Shown: in pieces, positions 33,204 through 46,414 of the stretch | How the letters are laid out: the number at the start of each line of letters is the position of its first letter | Numbering within the stretch: position 1 is the first letter of the stretch | Source: Brachionus manjavacas | Taxonomy: Eukaryota; Rotifera; Eurotatoria; Ploima; Brachionidae | Length of the DNA stretch: 64,000 bases | Reading direction: 5' to 3' | Assembly (NCBI GenBank): GCA_019054805.1 | Contig: JAHQIY010000007.1 | Coordinates: 4,469,501-4,533,500, forward strand | The notes under the pieces: generated by a model | The model's input: the letters and a program-made list of their open reading frames with translations, nothing else | Told to the model about the DNA's origin: nothing | Databases searched by the model: none | Position numbers and translations under genes: made by a program

Positions 33204-36200
33204 TTTATAAATTAAAATTGACTTATTTTTTCATTTAAAAACTATCAGCCATTTAAGTTTTTATCATTATTTTCGCAGGATCGATGGCTTTTTAATCCCT
33301 AAATTAGACTATCACCGGTTCTAAATAATATTTAGAAAAAAATTATTCTGGGAATAGGCTGAAAAATAATTGCTTTTATTTTCTCAAAAGTTAAATTATT
33401 TTTTCTTGACGTCATTGATAAAATACGTCAATGAATAAAATATGTGCAAATCACATCGAAAAAAAATCAAGCAAAAGAGCAAAAAACAGAAAAATCAATG
33501 ACTCCCCAGTCTCAGACAGTGAACTTAAATATTGATGAAGCTGAGCTAACTTATTGAATAAATCTTGGAACAAAATTTACTTCTTCTCTAGTCGAAGTGT
33601 GCCGGTGACGCACTCTTGGTGCATCTAAGCCCTCATGCAAATATCAATCGGAAGAAATAAAGCTAAATTTGGATGAGCGACTTGAATGATTTGAATGCTA
33701 TTGAAATATTTTACTGAGTAGATTTCTCTTGCAATTTGGGCAAAAGCGTCATTCTGTCGGATGATTAGCATATTTTAATTGAAATTTTGTTCCATGATTT
33801 ATCATTTTTTCTAGATTTTGACTTAAGCTTCTTAAAAACGTTTTGCATTCAGTTAAATCTTAAATTTCTCTTATGATTCCAATGACGTAGATTTAATGCG
33901 AAATTCTAGTTGCTTAATTAACAAATATTTGGAAGTTATTTATTTTTGGCACACAGATATTATGGTAACATGTAAATATTTATCAAATAATAAACCTGTT
34001 TCTATTTAAACACCTGAAAACAAGAAATTTCGTGCAAAAATTCAAGATTAATATTGCTGAACTGTCAACGAGTCAAATACTCGATTTTTTTTTTTTAAAT
34101 TTTTTACTGCTGCAATAATTACATGCCGTTCATGATAGAAACAGGAACTTGATTATTTTAATTTAGTTCGATAATTGGAAATTTTATTTCGAAATTAATT
34201 TAAATGTTTCCTGATGATAATAAAGTGTCTGGTGCAGTTGCGATTACAACAAATAAGGACTAAAAAACACGAGATTTTCTAAATTAATAGATAATTTCAA
34301 ATACTAATTAAGATTTTTTTGCTGCTTTTTAATTTAAAAGCTTTGCTTTTAATATTTTAAAACAAAAATATGATACTCACTCCGACATTTAATATCATGA
34401 GGCCTTTAACAAAATCCCCTGAAATATTTTAAGTGAAAAATCAAAAAATTACGAAAATAATCCTAATTTTAGGATATTGTTCGTATAGTTGAGCTATTAG
34501 TAAAAAATCTCAAATAAAATTTGTAATAAATCGTTTTTCCAAATGTAATTGTAAATTTTAATGTGTATAAAAAATAATTTTTATTACATGATGATCTTTT
34601 TTAAAAAAAAAAGATTTCAAATTTTTTTAAAATTTTATTTATACAAAAATTAACGAAAAATAACAAAAATAACAAAGATTTTTGTCAAAAAATTTCGTAA
34701 ATTCTTGATTCTTCCCTTTTTAAAATTTTACGTTTTTTGCATGAATTACCTTAAATTTTGTTAAAATTTCTTCTTTATCGAACCATGCTATATATAAACT
34801 TCTAGCTGCCCTCACTCGTTTTAATTTATCTCGTTTTTTTTCTAATTTATTTTTTAACCTTTTTTTTTAATTAGCTAATTTTAAAGATTTTTATTTTTAA
34901 TCAGAAAGAGCTTTTGTTCGGCTCCGAAAAACAAAAAAAAATAATGGCAAAAAAATTTGGAATAAACATTATCTACTTTTAAAAAAAATCTCTGAAATAT
35001 TTTAAGTTCAGAAAATTGAAGTTTAAAAATAAAAAGCATTAAAACATGACTTGCTTTTATATTCTTTAATGATTAAGTTAACTTATAATTTTCTGACGCT
35101 CAATGAGTAACTTGTAAACGTGTTCTTTAATTTGAAACTGTAAACCAGAACTGCGTCAGTCTATTAAAAGTCTGATTAACTCTAAAACGTGTTTTCTATC
35201 CAATTCCTAAAAGGAAATTCAAATTTTTATTTTATTAGCTTTTTGCTGACGCTTATTATATTTAATAATCACTTGAAAATTTAATAATTTTTGCCGATTT
35301 TTTATATTACTAATAAATTAATGTTGTAGACTTGAATATAATGTAAATATTCAACAAAGAAAATAAGCTACACGCCAACACATTCAGCCCTCACAAAAAC
35401 CCAAATATGCTTTGTTAAATATTTAATGATGAAACAAAATTTTGAATAAACTCTTTCTATATTTTTTATAAATTTTTATAACTATTTAATCAATTTAATA
35501 TCAATAAAAAAAGTACTGATAAGAATTTCTTCAAAAATGCTTGTCTTTACAATGAATCAACAGTGTTTGAATATGCCATCTAATCGGATCGAAATGAAAT
35601 AAATTTTAGAATTAAATGCTTTTTGTTAATATTTTTCGATTAAAAATTTGAAAAAATAAAAAATATTGATGCTTTGCTTTTATTTTTTACTAGATAATTT
35701 TTTGAAAATCTATGATGTAAAAATAAAATTTTACATTAGATGAATAATCATAGTTAATCATAAAATTTTAAATAAATTGCATAATTAATTCTTTTTTCCT
35801 TTATGGTTCCTTTAAATAATTAAAGCTATCCATCTCATCTATTCACATTTTGATACAATTTAATTTAGAAAAATAAATAAAATTTCCTCAATTCGAGATG
35901 AGTTAAAGCTTGCTTTTAGTTTTGTTAAACAAATAAATGATAGATGATTTTATTGACGTAAATCAAGGCAGCTTGATTATCGGAATTTTAGTCAAAATCA
36001 GATTGATTCTATTTTTTTAAATAGCGAACATTTCGTCAAGTAAATACATTAAAACTTGAACGCAATAGAATTCAACACTTTGAATTTGCTGAATCTTCAC
36101 TATAAATAGATGTTTTTTTTGCATCTAATTTCGAAAGCTGCTTACGTAAATTGAGAAATTTCTACAAGTAAATCGAACATACTTTATCTGGAAAAATTTG

Positions 36201-37022
36201 AATCTAGGATTGGTAAAATAAAAAATAAAGAATTAATCAACAAAAGCAAAAATGGCAAACATTCATTTACGTCATTTAATTTACTTGATAAATTTGTTAG
36301 CTAAAAAGCTTTTTCTATCAAAGATTGTCTATTTAATGTATGTGCTCAAAATTTAATTATAAACTCCCATTTCAAATAATGATAAAATTAAAAAAATGTC
36401 AAAGAATCCAAAAGAAAATAAAAATTTATCTTCAAAGTTCACCACTTACGCATGTGTTATCCTGAAATTTTTCAACAGAATTTTATTAATACTGCTTTTT
36501 TCGACGCGAGATCATAATTCAAAAATGATATTTTTTTCTATAAAAATTTTATCAAAAAAAGCACTCAAATAAGTACAAGTTAAAAAATTCAGAAAAAAAA
36601 ATAATTTAAAAAAGTTTTTCTAACAATCGATTAAAATAAGGAATAATTTAACAAAATTTTAATGTAAAACATTAGTTTAATAATTTTTTAGTTAGAGAAA
36701 TAAACAATCAAATTTCTCATCTAAATTTGCTCAACAATTCCTTTTTTTCTTTATTTTATTCGATTCAAATTAACCTCCATCATGAGAAATACAATACAAT
36801 TAATATCAATTTTACTGCATAAGAAAAAATTTAAATAAAAAAAAATGAGAAGAGAATATAAAGCCAAAAGATAATCAGAATATTTTCAGAATATGATTGT
36901 CTAGCAGCTTCAAATTTTAAAAAACTATACAAATGTTTTTTAATGTAATGGTACACTTTTTTTCAAACAATTCATCGAAAATTCAATTCTTTTAAATCTG
37001 AATCAATTTGGTCTTACAGTGG
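33204..37022. other. 3.8-kb intergenic upstream of SIK
   Basis: It contains the CRE and half-CRE described separately, a short plus-strand frame MTPQSQTVNLNIDEAELTY (33498-33557) that I cannot support as a gene, and repeat sequence around 34610-34770. The rest shows nothing. Confidence 0.4.
33407..33430. promoter_or_regulatory. perfect CRE palindrome and adjacent half-site upstream of SIK
   Basis: TGACGTCA lies at 33407-33414, 213 bases before the SIK start codon, and TACGTCA follows at 33424-33430. TGACGTCA is the full CREB/ATF binding palindrome. In vertebrates SIK1 is a cAMP-induced CREB target that feeds back on CRTC. The same wiring here is an inference from position; no transcription start is visible. 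Confidence 0.55.
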
Positions 37023-37312
37023 TTCTTGCTAAAGTGAAACGCTTCGTTCCTAAAAGAGAAACGGAATGGAGACGCATTGTTAAAAAAAAGAATTCCTATT
37101 CCATTCACATTCCATTCCGTTCCGTCCATTCTATTATACGCATTCAGTCTGCTTTATTCCTTTCGATTCCAATCTAGGAATGTAATTCATTCAAATTTTC
37201 GGAGAAACATATCCTGAAATTTAAGTAAAAAGATGAAAACTTATTTTAAAAATTTTCGAAGAATGCAAATTAATTCCGTTCTTGAAAGAGCAACGTTTCC
37301 TTTAACAAGAAC
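37023..37312. mobile_element. degraded inverted-repeat element (MITE candidate)
   Basis: The left arm CAGTGGTTCTTGCTAAAGTG..AAACGGAAT is matched in reverse complement by ATTCCGTTCTTGAAAGAGCA..CAAGAAC at the right. The interior has repeated CCATTC/TTCCATTCC units. The left tip follows TTA; the right tip is eroded. Confidence 0.5.
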
Positions 37313-38164
37313 TTTTAAATCTTTAAATTTTAAAGATAGTTTTCAAATTATATCTTAATTTTTTTTTCGCAAAATCAAATTGGTTTTGAGGCTTTTCAAC
37401 AAGATTAATTTAGTTTCCGCAATCTTAAGATTAATAGGATGAACATTGATCCAAAGAATGTTTGAACAATAATAATGGTTACCTCCTGATAAGAATCTAA
37501 CTTGAAAAATCTTGAATACATAACGGAGAAGTTTGGAGTATTTGACAGATCTAACTAGTATTTATTTTACTATATTAAGGTAAAAAATTTTGAAATTACC
37601 CTTCAACCCATAATATCCATTATTCCATTCTATTTTTTTTTTTGAAAAATTGAAAATATCACGTTTGACCATTAAACATCAATTAGACTTCCTTCATTCA
37701 ATTAGAGAAATAAAATTTGTTGAATTCTATAAGATTTTCTTATAAATTATATTCTTTTTTAAATTCTTTCTTTCAGTTTAGAAATCGTATCGATTTATTA
37801 AAACTAAGGGGGTGCCCGTTAAAATAACTTTTTTTTATTTAATAGATTTTGTTCTAATTTTATCGATATTTTATTTAAAATAAGATTAATCGCTTTACTC
37901 GTTTAAAAATGGCGATCTTTTATTTTTCACCAATATTTTTGAAAATAAACCTATATTGCTAAAAATGGTAAAATTTTCATCTTACTTTTTTACAGAGAAT
38001 CATCGCTTAGTTAAAAAGATAATTACTTTAAAAAAATATTTAACTTTTACGTTTTGAAAATAATTACAAAGTAAAATTACCATTAAGAGAAGAAAAATTA
38101 AATTTAAAGTTTTATTTTTGATTTTTTTATTATAATCTAAAGAAACTTTAGCTTGGAGCAAACA
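37313..38164. other. AT-rich intergenic, nothing recognised
   Basis: Long T and A runs, with no open frame of note and no repeat match that I can see. Confidence 0.5.
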
Positions 38165-39320
38165 AAAATTTAAAAAACCAAAAATCCCGAAAAAAAGTGC
38201 GCATTACTTGAAAACCACGTTATAACAAAGGCACAACGAGGTTTTGTCCCAAAAAAAATCTTGCGAGACCAGTCTACTTGAAACAATAGATATAATCAGT
38301 GAAGCTTTCAATAGGGGATTTGAAGCCGATCTAATCTTCCAAGATTTTTCAAAGGTTTTTGACCTGGTCCCACATTTATTTGACCTAGAGCTCTTGATCA
38401 ATTTAGAAGCTTACGGGTTTGAAGGTGAGCTATTTGACCGGATCAAAGCCTTTCTTTTGAGTAGGAAGCAAAGAATGGTGATGGGGGAAAATAACTCTCA
38501 GTGCAAGGATGTAAAGAGTGGAGTACCCCAGAGCTCGGTCTTGGGGTCATTACTATTCGTCATATTCATTAACAATACTCACGTAGCAACCTCACAATCT
38601 CCAAGATCATCGCGGTATTCAGATGGAGAACACTTGCAGAAGGATCTCGACAAGGTATCTAATCGGGCACATGATAGGAAAAGGTTATTCAATTTGCTAA
38701 AAAGTAAAAAAACGTACGTTCGAAAATCAAACAAAAATACCACCAATAACTTATACTATGAAAAACTTAGTCGACTAGGCAGAAACCCAGTCAGAAAAGG
38801 ACCTCGGAATCCAGCTCACAAGGAATTTAAAAAAATAGGATAAACAAACTAAAATAGCAGCAAACAGAGCTAACTTTGCCCAAGGTTCACTTAGACGTTC
38901 CTTCAAATGTTGTACAATATAAAAAAGGCGGATATTAAAACAATTGAGATAGCCAGAAGAAGGGCCACAAAACTCGTACCAGAACTTAGAAGACTCATGA
39001 GCATCTGTGGTCACATTCTATAAAATTGCAAATGGAATAAACTCATTTAACTGGTTCCACCTAAATAGTGTTGCACAAGCGTTGAGGTCAGACGGTGCGG
39101 CTAGTGGTTCAACATAGAGTAGCAAGACAATTAATAAGGAACTGTGGTCAATCAGAAAGCTTTCTGGTCAACAAAATTATTCTAGTTTGGAACAAGCTAC
39201 CAAACTAGAATGATATTGTTCTAGTAAGACCGAATTTTGCAGTCGATTCCCAAACAAAGAATATTTCCAAAGCGAACCACGATAAGTATATCAAAATACC
39301 AAAATCGAAATAATAATTAC
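38165..39320 (+). mobile_element. heavily decayed CR1/L2-type LINE remnant
   Basis: The plus strand encodes RT pieces: AQRGFVPKK, after a frameshift SCETSLLETIDIISEAF, IFQDFSKVFDLVPH, FLLSRKQRMVM and SGVPQSSVLGSLLFVIFIN, where Ser replaces Gly in the usual PQGSVLGP motif. The YADD box is deleted, and a further tail to about 39190 has several stops. It is the most degraded of the three larger LINE copies and lies in the opposite orientation. Confidence 0.75.
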
Positions 39321-42300
39321 TAAATTTTATGTCTATTAAACACAAAAAAAGAATAAAAAAAAGAATTAAGCTGAAAGCGTAATTCAGAAGCTGCCAAAGT
39401 GTGTCTAAGCACACTTGCAGTGGTCATGATATCATGGTCAAAAATTAAATTTAAATAAAATTTTAAAAACTATTAGAAATAGATAAAAAGACTACCTATC
39501 TTAAAAGACTAGAAATATTTTAGTTCTATGCATTTTGATCAGACATATGATCGATTGCTTCGATGTAGGCTGTTATTGCCACATTATTTTATAAAATGTG
39601 ATTTAAACACAAATTATAATTAAACTGGCTTGTAATCCCAAATTATTCTAACAATAATAATAATACTCGCAGTGATAAATTTGAATCTATGCCGATCAAT
39701 TCAAAATGAAATCTCATTGTGATTTTCGTTTGTCAAAATTTTAAAGATCGCCTTCTAAAAACAATTAATACAATTTTATTAAATTTGTAACTTTTTTAAT
39801 CTATTTCTAATCATTTTTCAAAAATTTTTTTGGACACTTAACTAATAGATTAAGAAGTAATTTAAATAACAATTTTTTTTTTAAATCTCATATTTTAACT
39901 CTACTGACCATTATTAAGAATCGAATTTTTTTTCAATTGAAAAAAATTGTTCTTAAATAGTTAATTTAATTTTTTAGTTGCTATTTTATCCTGATTTTTA
40001 ACCCAGCATCATAACTCAAAAACTCGATTTTTTGACTCTAGTTTGATTTTAATTTACACTTTTTGATGCCGGGTCGAGAAAGAATTTTCATTTTTGACAC
40101 AGCGTTATTGCATGTTTTTTGAGTTTTAACGCCGCGTCAAAACATGAAAAAGCGAATTTTTATGCACTTTTTTTTTATGTCACAAGGGTACCGAATTTAA
40201 CATGGGTCGATGATCGCTTATGCGTGCACTAAAACATAAGAATAAAAAGTTATCCCACGCAAGATCTTGCAATGGTAAAATTGGTCAGAAAATTAACCAA
40301 AAAGAAAGATCTTAAGAATTTTCGAATTTATTTAGGAAATTAATAAAAAATTAGAAGAAAAATAAATAATTTGACTTTATGATTTGGCTTTAGGCAGTAT
40401 TCGTATTTTTCTTGAAAATTACTGGCTCAGGCTTCTACTGGGATTTGAAATTTTATGATATTTAAATTGAATAAAATTTCATACAATTATTTTTCCTTTT
40501 TGAAATTAAAAAAATCAAGTCAAGAAAATTGCTTTGTGTAATATTTAGACCTTACTTTAGCAAAATTAGATTCATTTGATAATTAAATCATCTTTTGTCA
40601 GAAAAATTATGTTTTCTAAGCTTTTGAGCATAAAAAGAAAGATTTCCTTTCGATAATTAAATACTCGTCTTTTTTTTAATTTAAGAAAATTTAATTAGAT
40701 CAATATTAAGAGTTTCTGTAGTAGTCACCTTTATTCTCAAGATTTCTGCTAAATCATCTAGTTGTTGTAAAATGTAATTATTTTGATCATATTATAAATA
40801 TTCTTATTTCAAATTGAAGAGTTATAAGTAAAAAATGTGACGTAAATAAGATGCTTAAGAATATATGCTTAATTATTTCACTTCGTTTATCTTTGAAAAT
40901 TAGTATTAAGGTTTTTAATATGAGAGTGTATATTAAACCCAATTTTTAATAAAGGATTAATCTTTAGTTAGTTAATGTCATTTTAATTCTTAAAAAATAT
41001 AGACAAGAAAATCATTAAAGATGAAGACAGAAGAATTTTTGATTAAAAAAAACAAGTATGTAAAATAATTTCAATTCTTTCTTTTTCATTAAAAAGGTCT
41101 AAAATTCCTTCTCCTACATTACATATTTTTAAATATTTAATTCAGCTCATTTAGTGTATGGTATTTTATCTTTCTTTAATATTTTTTTAACTTTTTTGTT
41201 AAAAAATTAGTTAATATTGTGATATTTACCCTTTTTGATCAAATATTGAGCTAAAAATAAAATAATAAGTAATAAATTCAAACTAACTAAAAAAAAAATG
41301 CAATCTAGATATTTAACTGAACTAAGTGTAAAATAAGAAAATTCATATAACTCGATAAAACTGCTGAAAATGACCGAGTAAAATTTATCATGAAAGAATT
41401 ATTTAAGGAAAATGATTTGAGAAGAATAACAAGATATTTTCATTTAGTCAGCAAGAATCTTCTTCGTATTCAATACTTGGAATTAGTAAATATAATGATA
41501 CTGAGATCAGTGGCAGTTGTTCTAAATCTGATTCAATTTTCCTTAGTTAATTATATATCGAAAATAGCTTTTTTATATTTCTTCACCACCTTAATGGTGG
41601 GAATTGAAATAAACAGAAATGATACGAATAACAATGTATATTTTTTTTGCTTATCTGAGATAAAAACATTTAATAGAAGATTTTTAATAAATTTTGAATA
41701 AAAAAAATAAATTGAATTTTTTTCCGACATTCAAATTAAAAAAAATTGTGGTCAGAGGTTTTTTATTTAAGAGAAAAACATATCTTTTAACAAACAGAAA
41801 GATTGATAATTTTTATTTTGTTTAAAATTTACAAAATATCTTTAATTTAAAAAAAATTATAATTAAATTATTTTCTTTCTATAATATTATCCAGTTATTT
41901 TTGCAAAATAAAAATAATTCAGAAGAAACAATAAGAAAACAGTTATTTTAAATTATTGAATTTGACATTTAAAAAAAATTGACAACTAAGCATCGGGTTC
42001 GAACCATTAATTCACATCATTAAGCCAAATGCTTAAAATAATTTTTCGTCGTTAAGATTTGATTCCTGTAATTATTTTGAATCAGCTTAAGTCTTTATCA
42101 CAATATCTAAATCTCTAAATTAAAATAAAAATAAAACGCATCTTAATTATTCTAAATATTGACATCGTAAACAATACAATAATAATTTTAACAAAATCAA
42201 TATTTCTATTGATATTTTAAGAGTGTTTTTTAAGTAAATATTTTGATTAAGGCAATGGAATTAGAATGAATTAAATTCCTCGCCTACTTTGAATCAAATT

Positions 42301-43300
42301 TAAAAAAAAAATTTTGAATCCAAGTAAAAAAATTTAAAAAAATCAATTAATTTTAAATTGTTAAAATCAATAAAAACAAAAACATGTTTTCTTTATTTTT
42401 ATTGCTTATCCAAATCGAATATTCAATTTTTTGAAATTTTATTTAAAACACTGAAATTTACTTAATAATTTATTACAATCTAGGTGTAATTTTATATTAA
42501 ATGGAAGACTATTAATTAGACTCTTGTTTAAAAAATGCTCTTTTTTTACAACATGTCGTTACATATGGGTATTCGATAATAATGACATATCCTTTCTATT
42601 CGAACACTGGTTTTCAAAAATAGAAAGAGTGTGGATCGATTATTTGATAAACTTCACAACCTTTTATTTTACAGTATTATGACATGTACCATTAAAAATT
42701 TACAACCAGCGTTAAATATATTAGGACATATCAATATTATGAGATACCCTAAAGCACTTAAATTTCTCAAAAATTGTATAATTAAATTGATAAGACAAAA
42801 ATTTTGCTATCTGATATTAAAGTAATTTTTACCTAATACCAAAATAATCATGAACTTAATTTTTAAATTCTTTAATGAGAGACTTGCTGAAAAAATAACT
42901 CGAGTCCAAATCTTTGACTTATAAATTTATTTTTTTGACTTGAAGCCTTTGAATATTTTAAATGAGACCAGCAAAACTATTTTGTGATCGAATTAAAAAT
43001 TTAGTGATCAGATAAAATATTAAGTACTCACTTGAAGTTTTAGTGATTAAATTAATAATCAATAAAAAAATCTAAACACGAATTCTTTTTTAAACATGTA
43101 TTATTCTTTATTAAAAATTATACAACAATCCTATCTATCGTAAAAATTTAAATTTTTTAAAAGCACTTACATAATATTTCACAAGCTTCCATGATCGTTT
43201 AAGAATTGACATAATTTTAAGTAAACTAGATTGTAAAATTATTATAAGTTGAAAATTAAGATCTTTGACATTTCGTATGAATATAAAACAAAAATTTTAT
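39321..43300. other. 4-kb gene-poor stretch
   Basis: No gene is supported. Two exon-like open stretches without ATG stand out slightly from the background: 41416-41550 (Ser-rich, QQESSSYSILGISKYNDTEI) and 42455-42682 (containing CRYIWVFDNNDISFLFEHWF). I recognise neither and cannot link them by splicing. Confidence 0.35.
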
Positions 43301-43440
43301 TTTAAATTTCTTATTAGATTCTTCAGATCATAACAAAGAATTTAAAGTAAGATATGTCTAAAATCAATTTACCAGATCTTGCATTATTCGTATTAATATC
43401 AATTTTAAGAAATAATTTTTAAATCTTAAATCAAAATTTT
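43301..43440. repeat. duplicated segment, copy without insertions
   Basis: This segment matches 44620-44680 plus 44858-44900 plus 45480-45510. Shared blocks are TTTAAAGTAAGATATGTC, TTTACCAGATCTTGCATT, ATTAATATCAATTTT and AAGAAATAATTTTTAAATCT. It is the empty-site partner for two insertions in the other copy, with an intact TTAA at 43405-43408. Confidence 0.75.
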
Positions 43441-44680
43441 TAGTTGACCAAAAAATATAATTGTGAATAAATTCAAGAAAGTAAAATCATGCCCATTTTC
43501 TAGAAAAAAAAATTTTAAATGCCATAGAGGCAAATTAAAAAAAAATCTTCAATTTTTAAAATAAACTGTTTGAAAAAAGAAATTATCATTAGTTATAAAT
43601 GAAATAAAAAAGCTAAGGTTCACGAAATTCAAAACTTTAGTGCTATCTGAATTTCACATTTTTGACTCAAAATTCGTAATCTACGCCCTCGAAAACCCCA
43701 AAAAAAAAATTTTTTGAAGGGGGCAAAAAAAAATTTTTTACACCCAGGGTTCCAAAGATAGCAAACCCTTTAAAAAGTTGTTGTTTTTTTAGACTCAAAA
43801 TCTCAAAGATAAAACTTAAAAATACTAAAAAAGTATATATATTCTGAAAGAGCATAAAATTCTCTACATGCTAATGTAATTTAGAAAAAAAAAAAGGGTG
43901 TGGCGGTTTTTGTGGGCTAAAAAAAGGAAAAAAATGTGTTTTTTCTGGTTTAAATCGTATCTCCTCCGATGGATCAATTATGAACCGAATTTTTTTTTTT
44001 TTTTAAATCTAGACAAAATTCTGAACAAATCTATGGTTTTAATTTTTTATTTTATTGCTTTATTTTTCTTAAAAAATCTCTTTAAATCATGTGATTTTTA
44101 ACAAATTTTTCAAACTTGAATTCTTTTGATATTTTTTTTCTAAATTTTACTAAAATTGTATCTTAGTATAAAAAAATTTCGTGAAAAATGCCTAAAAAAT
44201 CAAAATATAATCAATCTCGTGTAAGTAACCTTGGAGTTAATCTTTGATTTGCCGCACGACCTTTTTTAATATTTTTCTTTTTAACATCATATTATCCAGA
44301 AAAAAATCTAATTTTAATTAGAATTCTTAATTCTTAGCTAATTAAAAATTCTTATAAGTTCAGATGCCGAACTTGAATTTCTACTATTCCTGGAATTGTT
44401 CGATCTCAAGAGAAACAGTTGGCCTCAATCATTATTGAAAAGTTTTTTGTCCCAAAAGCTTTGATAATTCAGTTAGTTTAGCAAAGATCCGGTTGATATA
44501 TTTTAAATTTAAAATAGAGCTCTTATATTTGCATTCTGGCATAAACAATGAAAATTTTTTTTAAATTCTTTTAAATTAAATTTAAAATACAGAATAAAAA
44601 TTTCTTTTCCATTTTTTCTAATTAGAATCTTAACTTCAGATCATTACAAAAAATTTAAAGTAAGATATGTCCAAGATCTT

Positions 44681-44858
44681 TATTCCATATGATGTTTCTA
44701 ATTTTTCGCGGATTCGGTCAGATTTTGCTTGAAGCATTTTCGCTTTGATTTCTCCTCTTTCAGCTTTCAGTGCCCATGTCTCGTCGGATATCCATCTTTT
44801 CCTTTGATGTTTTACAAATCCGAGAACTCCTTCAGCTGTTTTATTATAGGCTTCCCGA
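44681..44858 (-). pseudogene. RTE-type LINE fragment (linker between endonuclease and RT)
   Basis: The minus strand reads EAYNKTAEGVLGFVKHQRKD and, after one frameshift, WISDETWALKAERGEIKAKM then LQAKSDRIREKLETSYG. This is the well-conserved inter-domain segment of RTE-like endonuclease/reverse transcriptases. Only about 180 bases are present. The sister copy at 43301-43440 lacks it, so it behaves as a discrete insertion. Confidence 0.7.
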
Positions 44859-44900
44859 ATTTACCAGATCTTGCATTAAATGTATTAATATCAATTTTGA

Positions 44901-45479
44901 CACTAGAAGCACCAAAACGAGTCAAAATGACTTGTTTTAATAGAATCTAATGGATAAAAATTGATTATAATTTATTATTTGGATAAATCTTTTCAAAAGT
45001 TAATTTTAATTGAGTAAAAATAAAAATTTGGCTAAAAAAAAGTATCTTGCAAAAATTTTATCTTCTAATGAATTCATTCCTTTTTGAACCAATTTTTCGT
45101 CTTTCATGTAAAAAGCGCAAGCTATAACTTTTGCATTTTTTAAATTTGCTTATCTTCGTTCAAGTAAAAGATTTGAGTCAGTTTTTTAAAGATTTATATA
45201 CTTTTTATAAATATTTATGACTCATCGATTGATTTTGGAGATAAATTCAAAATTTTAATTAAAAAACGAGTCAAAATGACTCTTTTCTTGGTGCTTCTAG
45301 TAGTATATACTTGATTTTGTACAAAGGAAATATTTTTATTATTTGAATTTAGTTAATTTAGAAAGTTATTCTTATTTTTATGCTGGAAAAAAAATTATGC
45401 TTAAATAGCAAAAATTGACTTAGATTTTAGCGGCCAAAAATTGAAAAAGAGTCATTTTGACTCGTTGGTGCTTCTAGTG
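44901..45479. mobile_element. TTAA-flanked MITE (piggyBac-like)
   Basis: It starts CACTAGAAGCACC and ends GGTGCTTCTAGTG. Subterminal ACGAGTCAAAATGACT is also inverted at the other end. It is flanked by TTGA on the left (44897-44900) and TTAA on the right (45480-45483). The duplicated empty site at 43405-43408 has a single TTAA there, so the target duplication is TTAA with one later change. TTAA and a CNCTAGAA-type tip fit the piggyBac superfamily. A third copy of the right end (ACGAGTCAAAATGACTC..GGTGCTTCTAG) lies inside at 45263-45301. No ORF is present. Confidence 0.75.
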
Positions 45480-45697
45480 TTAAGAAATAATTTTTAAATC
45501 TAAAATTAAATCGGTAAATCAAATCAATTAATTTAACAATAGGTAATTTTTGCGTTCGAGGATTTATTTTTGACCAAAACTAAGAATTAAGATAAGACCA
45601 AAAAACTTTTTTTAATCATCTAATCTATTCGAATAAATTTTAATCTTTTTTGAAAAATTTCCAAATTTCTGTGAAGTTTTTTTTAGTTATTGGTTAT

Positions 45698-46414
45698 GGG
45701 TCTAACCTGAATATCAATGATACTGAAATTTAAATATCAATTAATTAGATAATTGATACTCAAATTTTCGAAACGAGATTCAATTTAATATCAATTAAAT
45801 ATTTATTTAAGTAGAGAAAAAGATTTTCTATAGTTAAATTTCTAATTAATAATAATTAAATAATTTTACGTCTCTCGCGTTTTCTTTTTGGTTTTTCTAT
45901 TTCATCATCTTTTTATACATTTAACACTTCATGTGAAACTACTAAATCTTTGTTCCTTATCCTTGCCAACTCATTTGGTTTCGATTCAATAGATGATTTT
46001 GATCTGCGTATTTACGAATGACGCAGTGTCACAGTGGTCAATGGATGGTGAACTATGCGAATGGTCAACAACTGAATGTTGGTCTGTATTCAATGAATCA
46101 AAATCATTAGGATTTCCGTCTGGTAATACTTCTACAAAATTGTAGAATTCGTCATCTCCATCATAAAATACATCGATTGCATCTTGATTATTGATGTTAC
46201 ATTTTCAAAACAAAAGGGTTTACGGTATAATACGCTCAATTTCATTCGAATGAATAATCTCATAAATATTGGTATCAGGCTCAGTGAGCATTTTTGTATA
46301 AAAATTAAAATACTATTCAGAATTATTTTAAAGAAACACATTTGAAACACACTTTTTTTGAGATTAATTGATATTGAAGTTTCAGTATCGTTGATATTCA
46401 GGTTTATTAGACCC
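45698..46414 (-). mobile_element. GGGTCT-ended TIR element with perfect 8-base TSD
   Basis: The left end is GGGTCTAACCTGAATATCAA; the right end is its reverse complement with a 4-base insertion. About 50 bases of TIR are visible. The flanks are TTGGTTAT on both sides (45690-45697, 46415-46422). The interior minus strand holds a decayed acidic coding stretch (QDAIDVFYDGDDEFYNFVEV) and a basic tail (KPKRKRER) with stops between, perhaps transposase ends. The 8-base TSD excludes Tc1/mariner and piggyBac; hAT, P or Merlin-like families remain possible. It is related by tip and TSD length to 23807-24098. Confidence 0.75.

Noticed and set aside
33498-33557. 19-codon plus-strand frame MTPQSQTVNLNIDEAELTY, a possible divergent gene opposite SIK
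   Set aside because: No downstream exon or donor continues it, so it is not supported as a gene.
41990-42012. GGTTCGAACC-like box suggesting a tRNA B box
   Set aside because: No A box, acceptor stem or anticodon arm can be folded around it.
43667-44101. Phe/Lys-rich open frames on both strands
   Set aside because: They are products of long A and T runs with no domain content.
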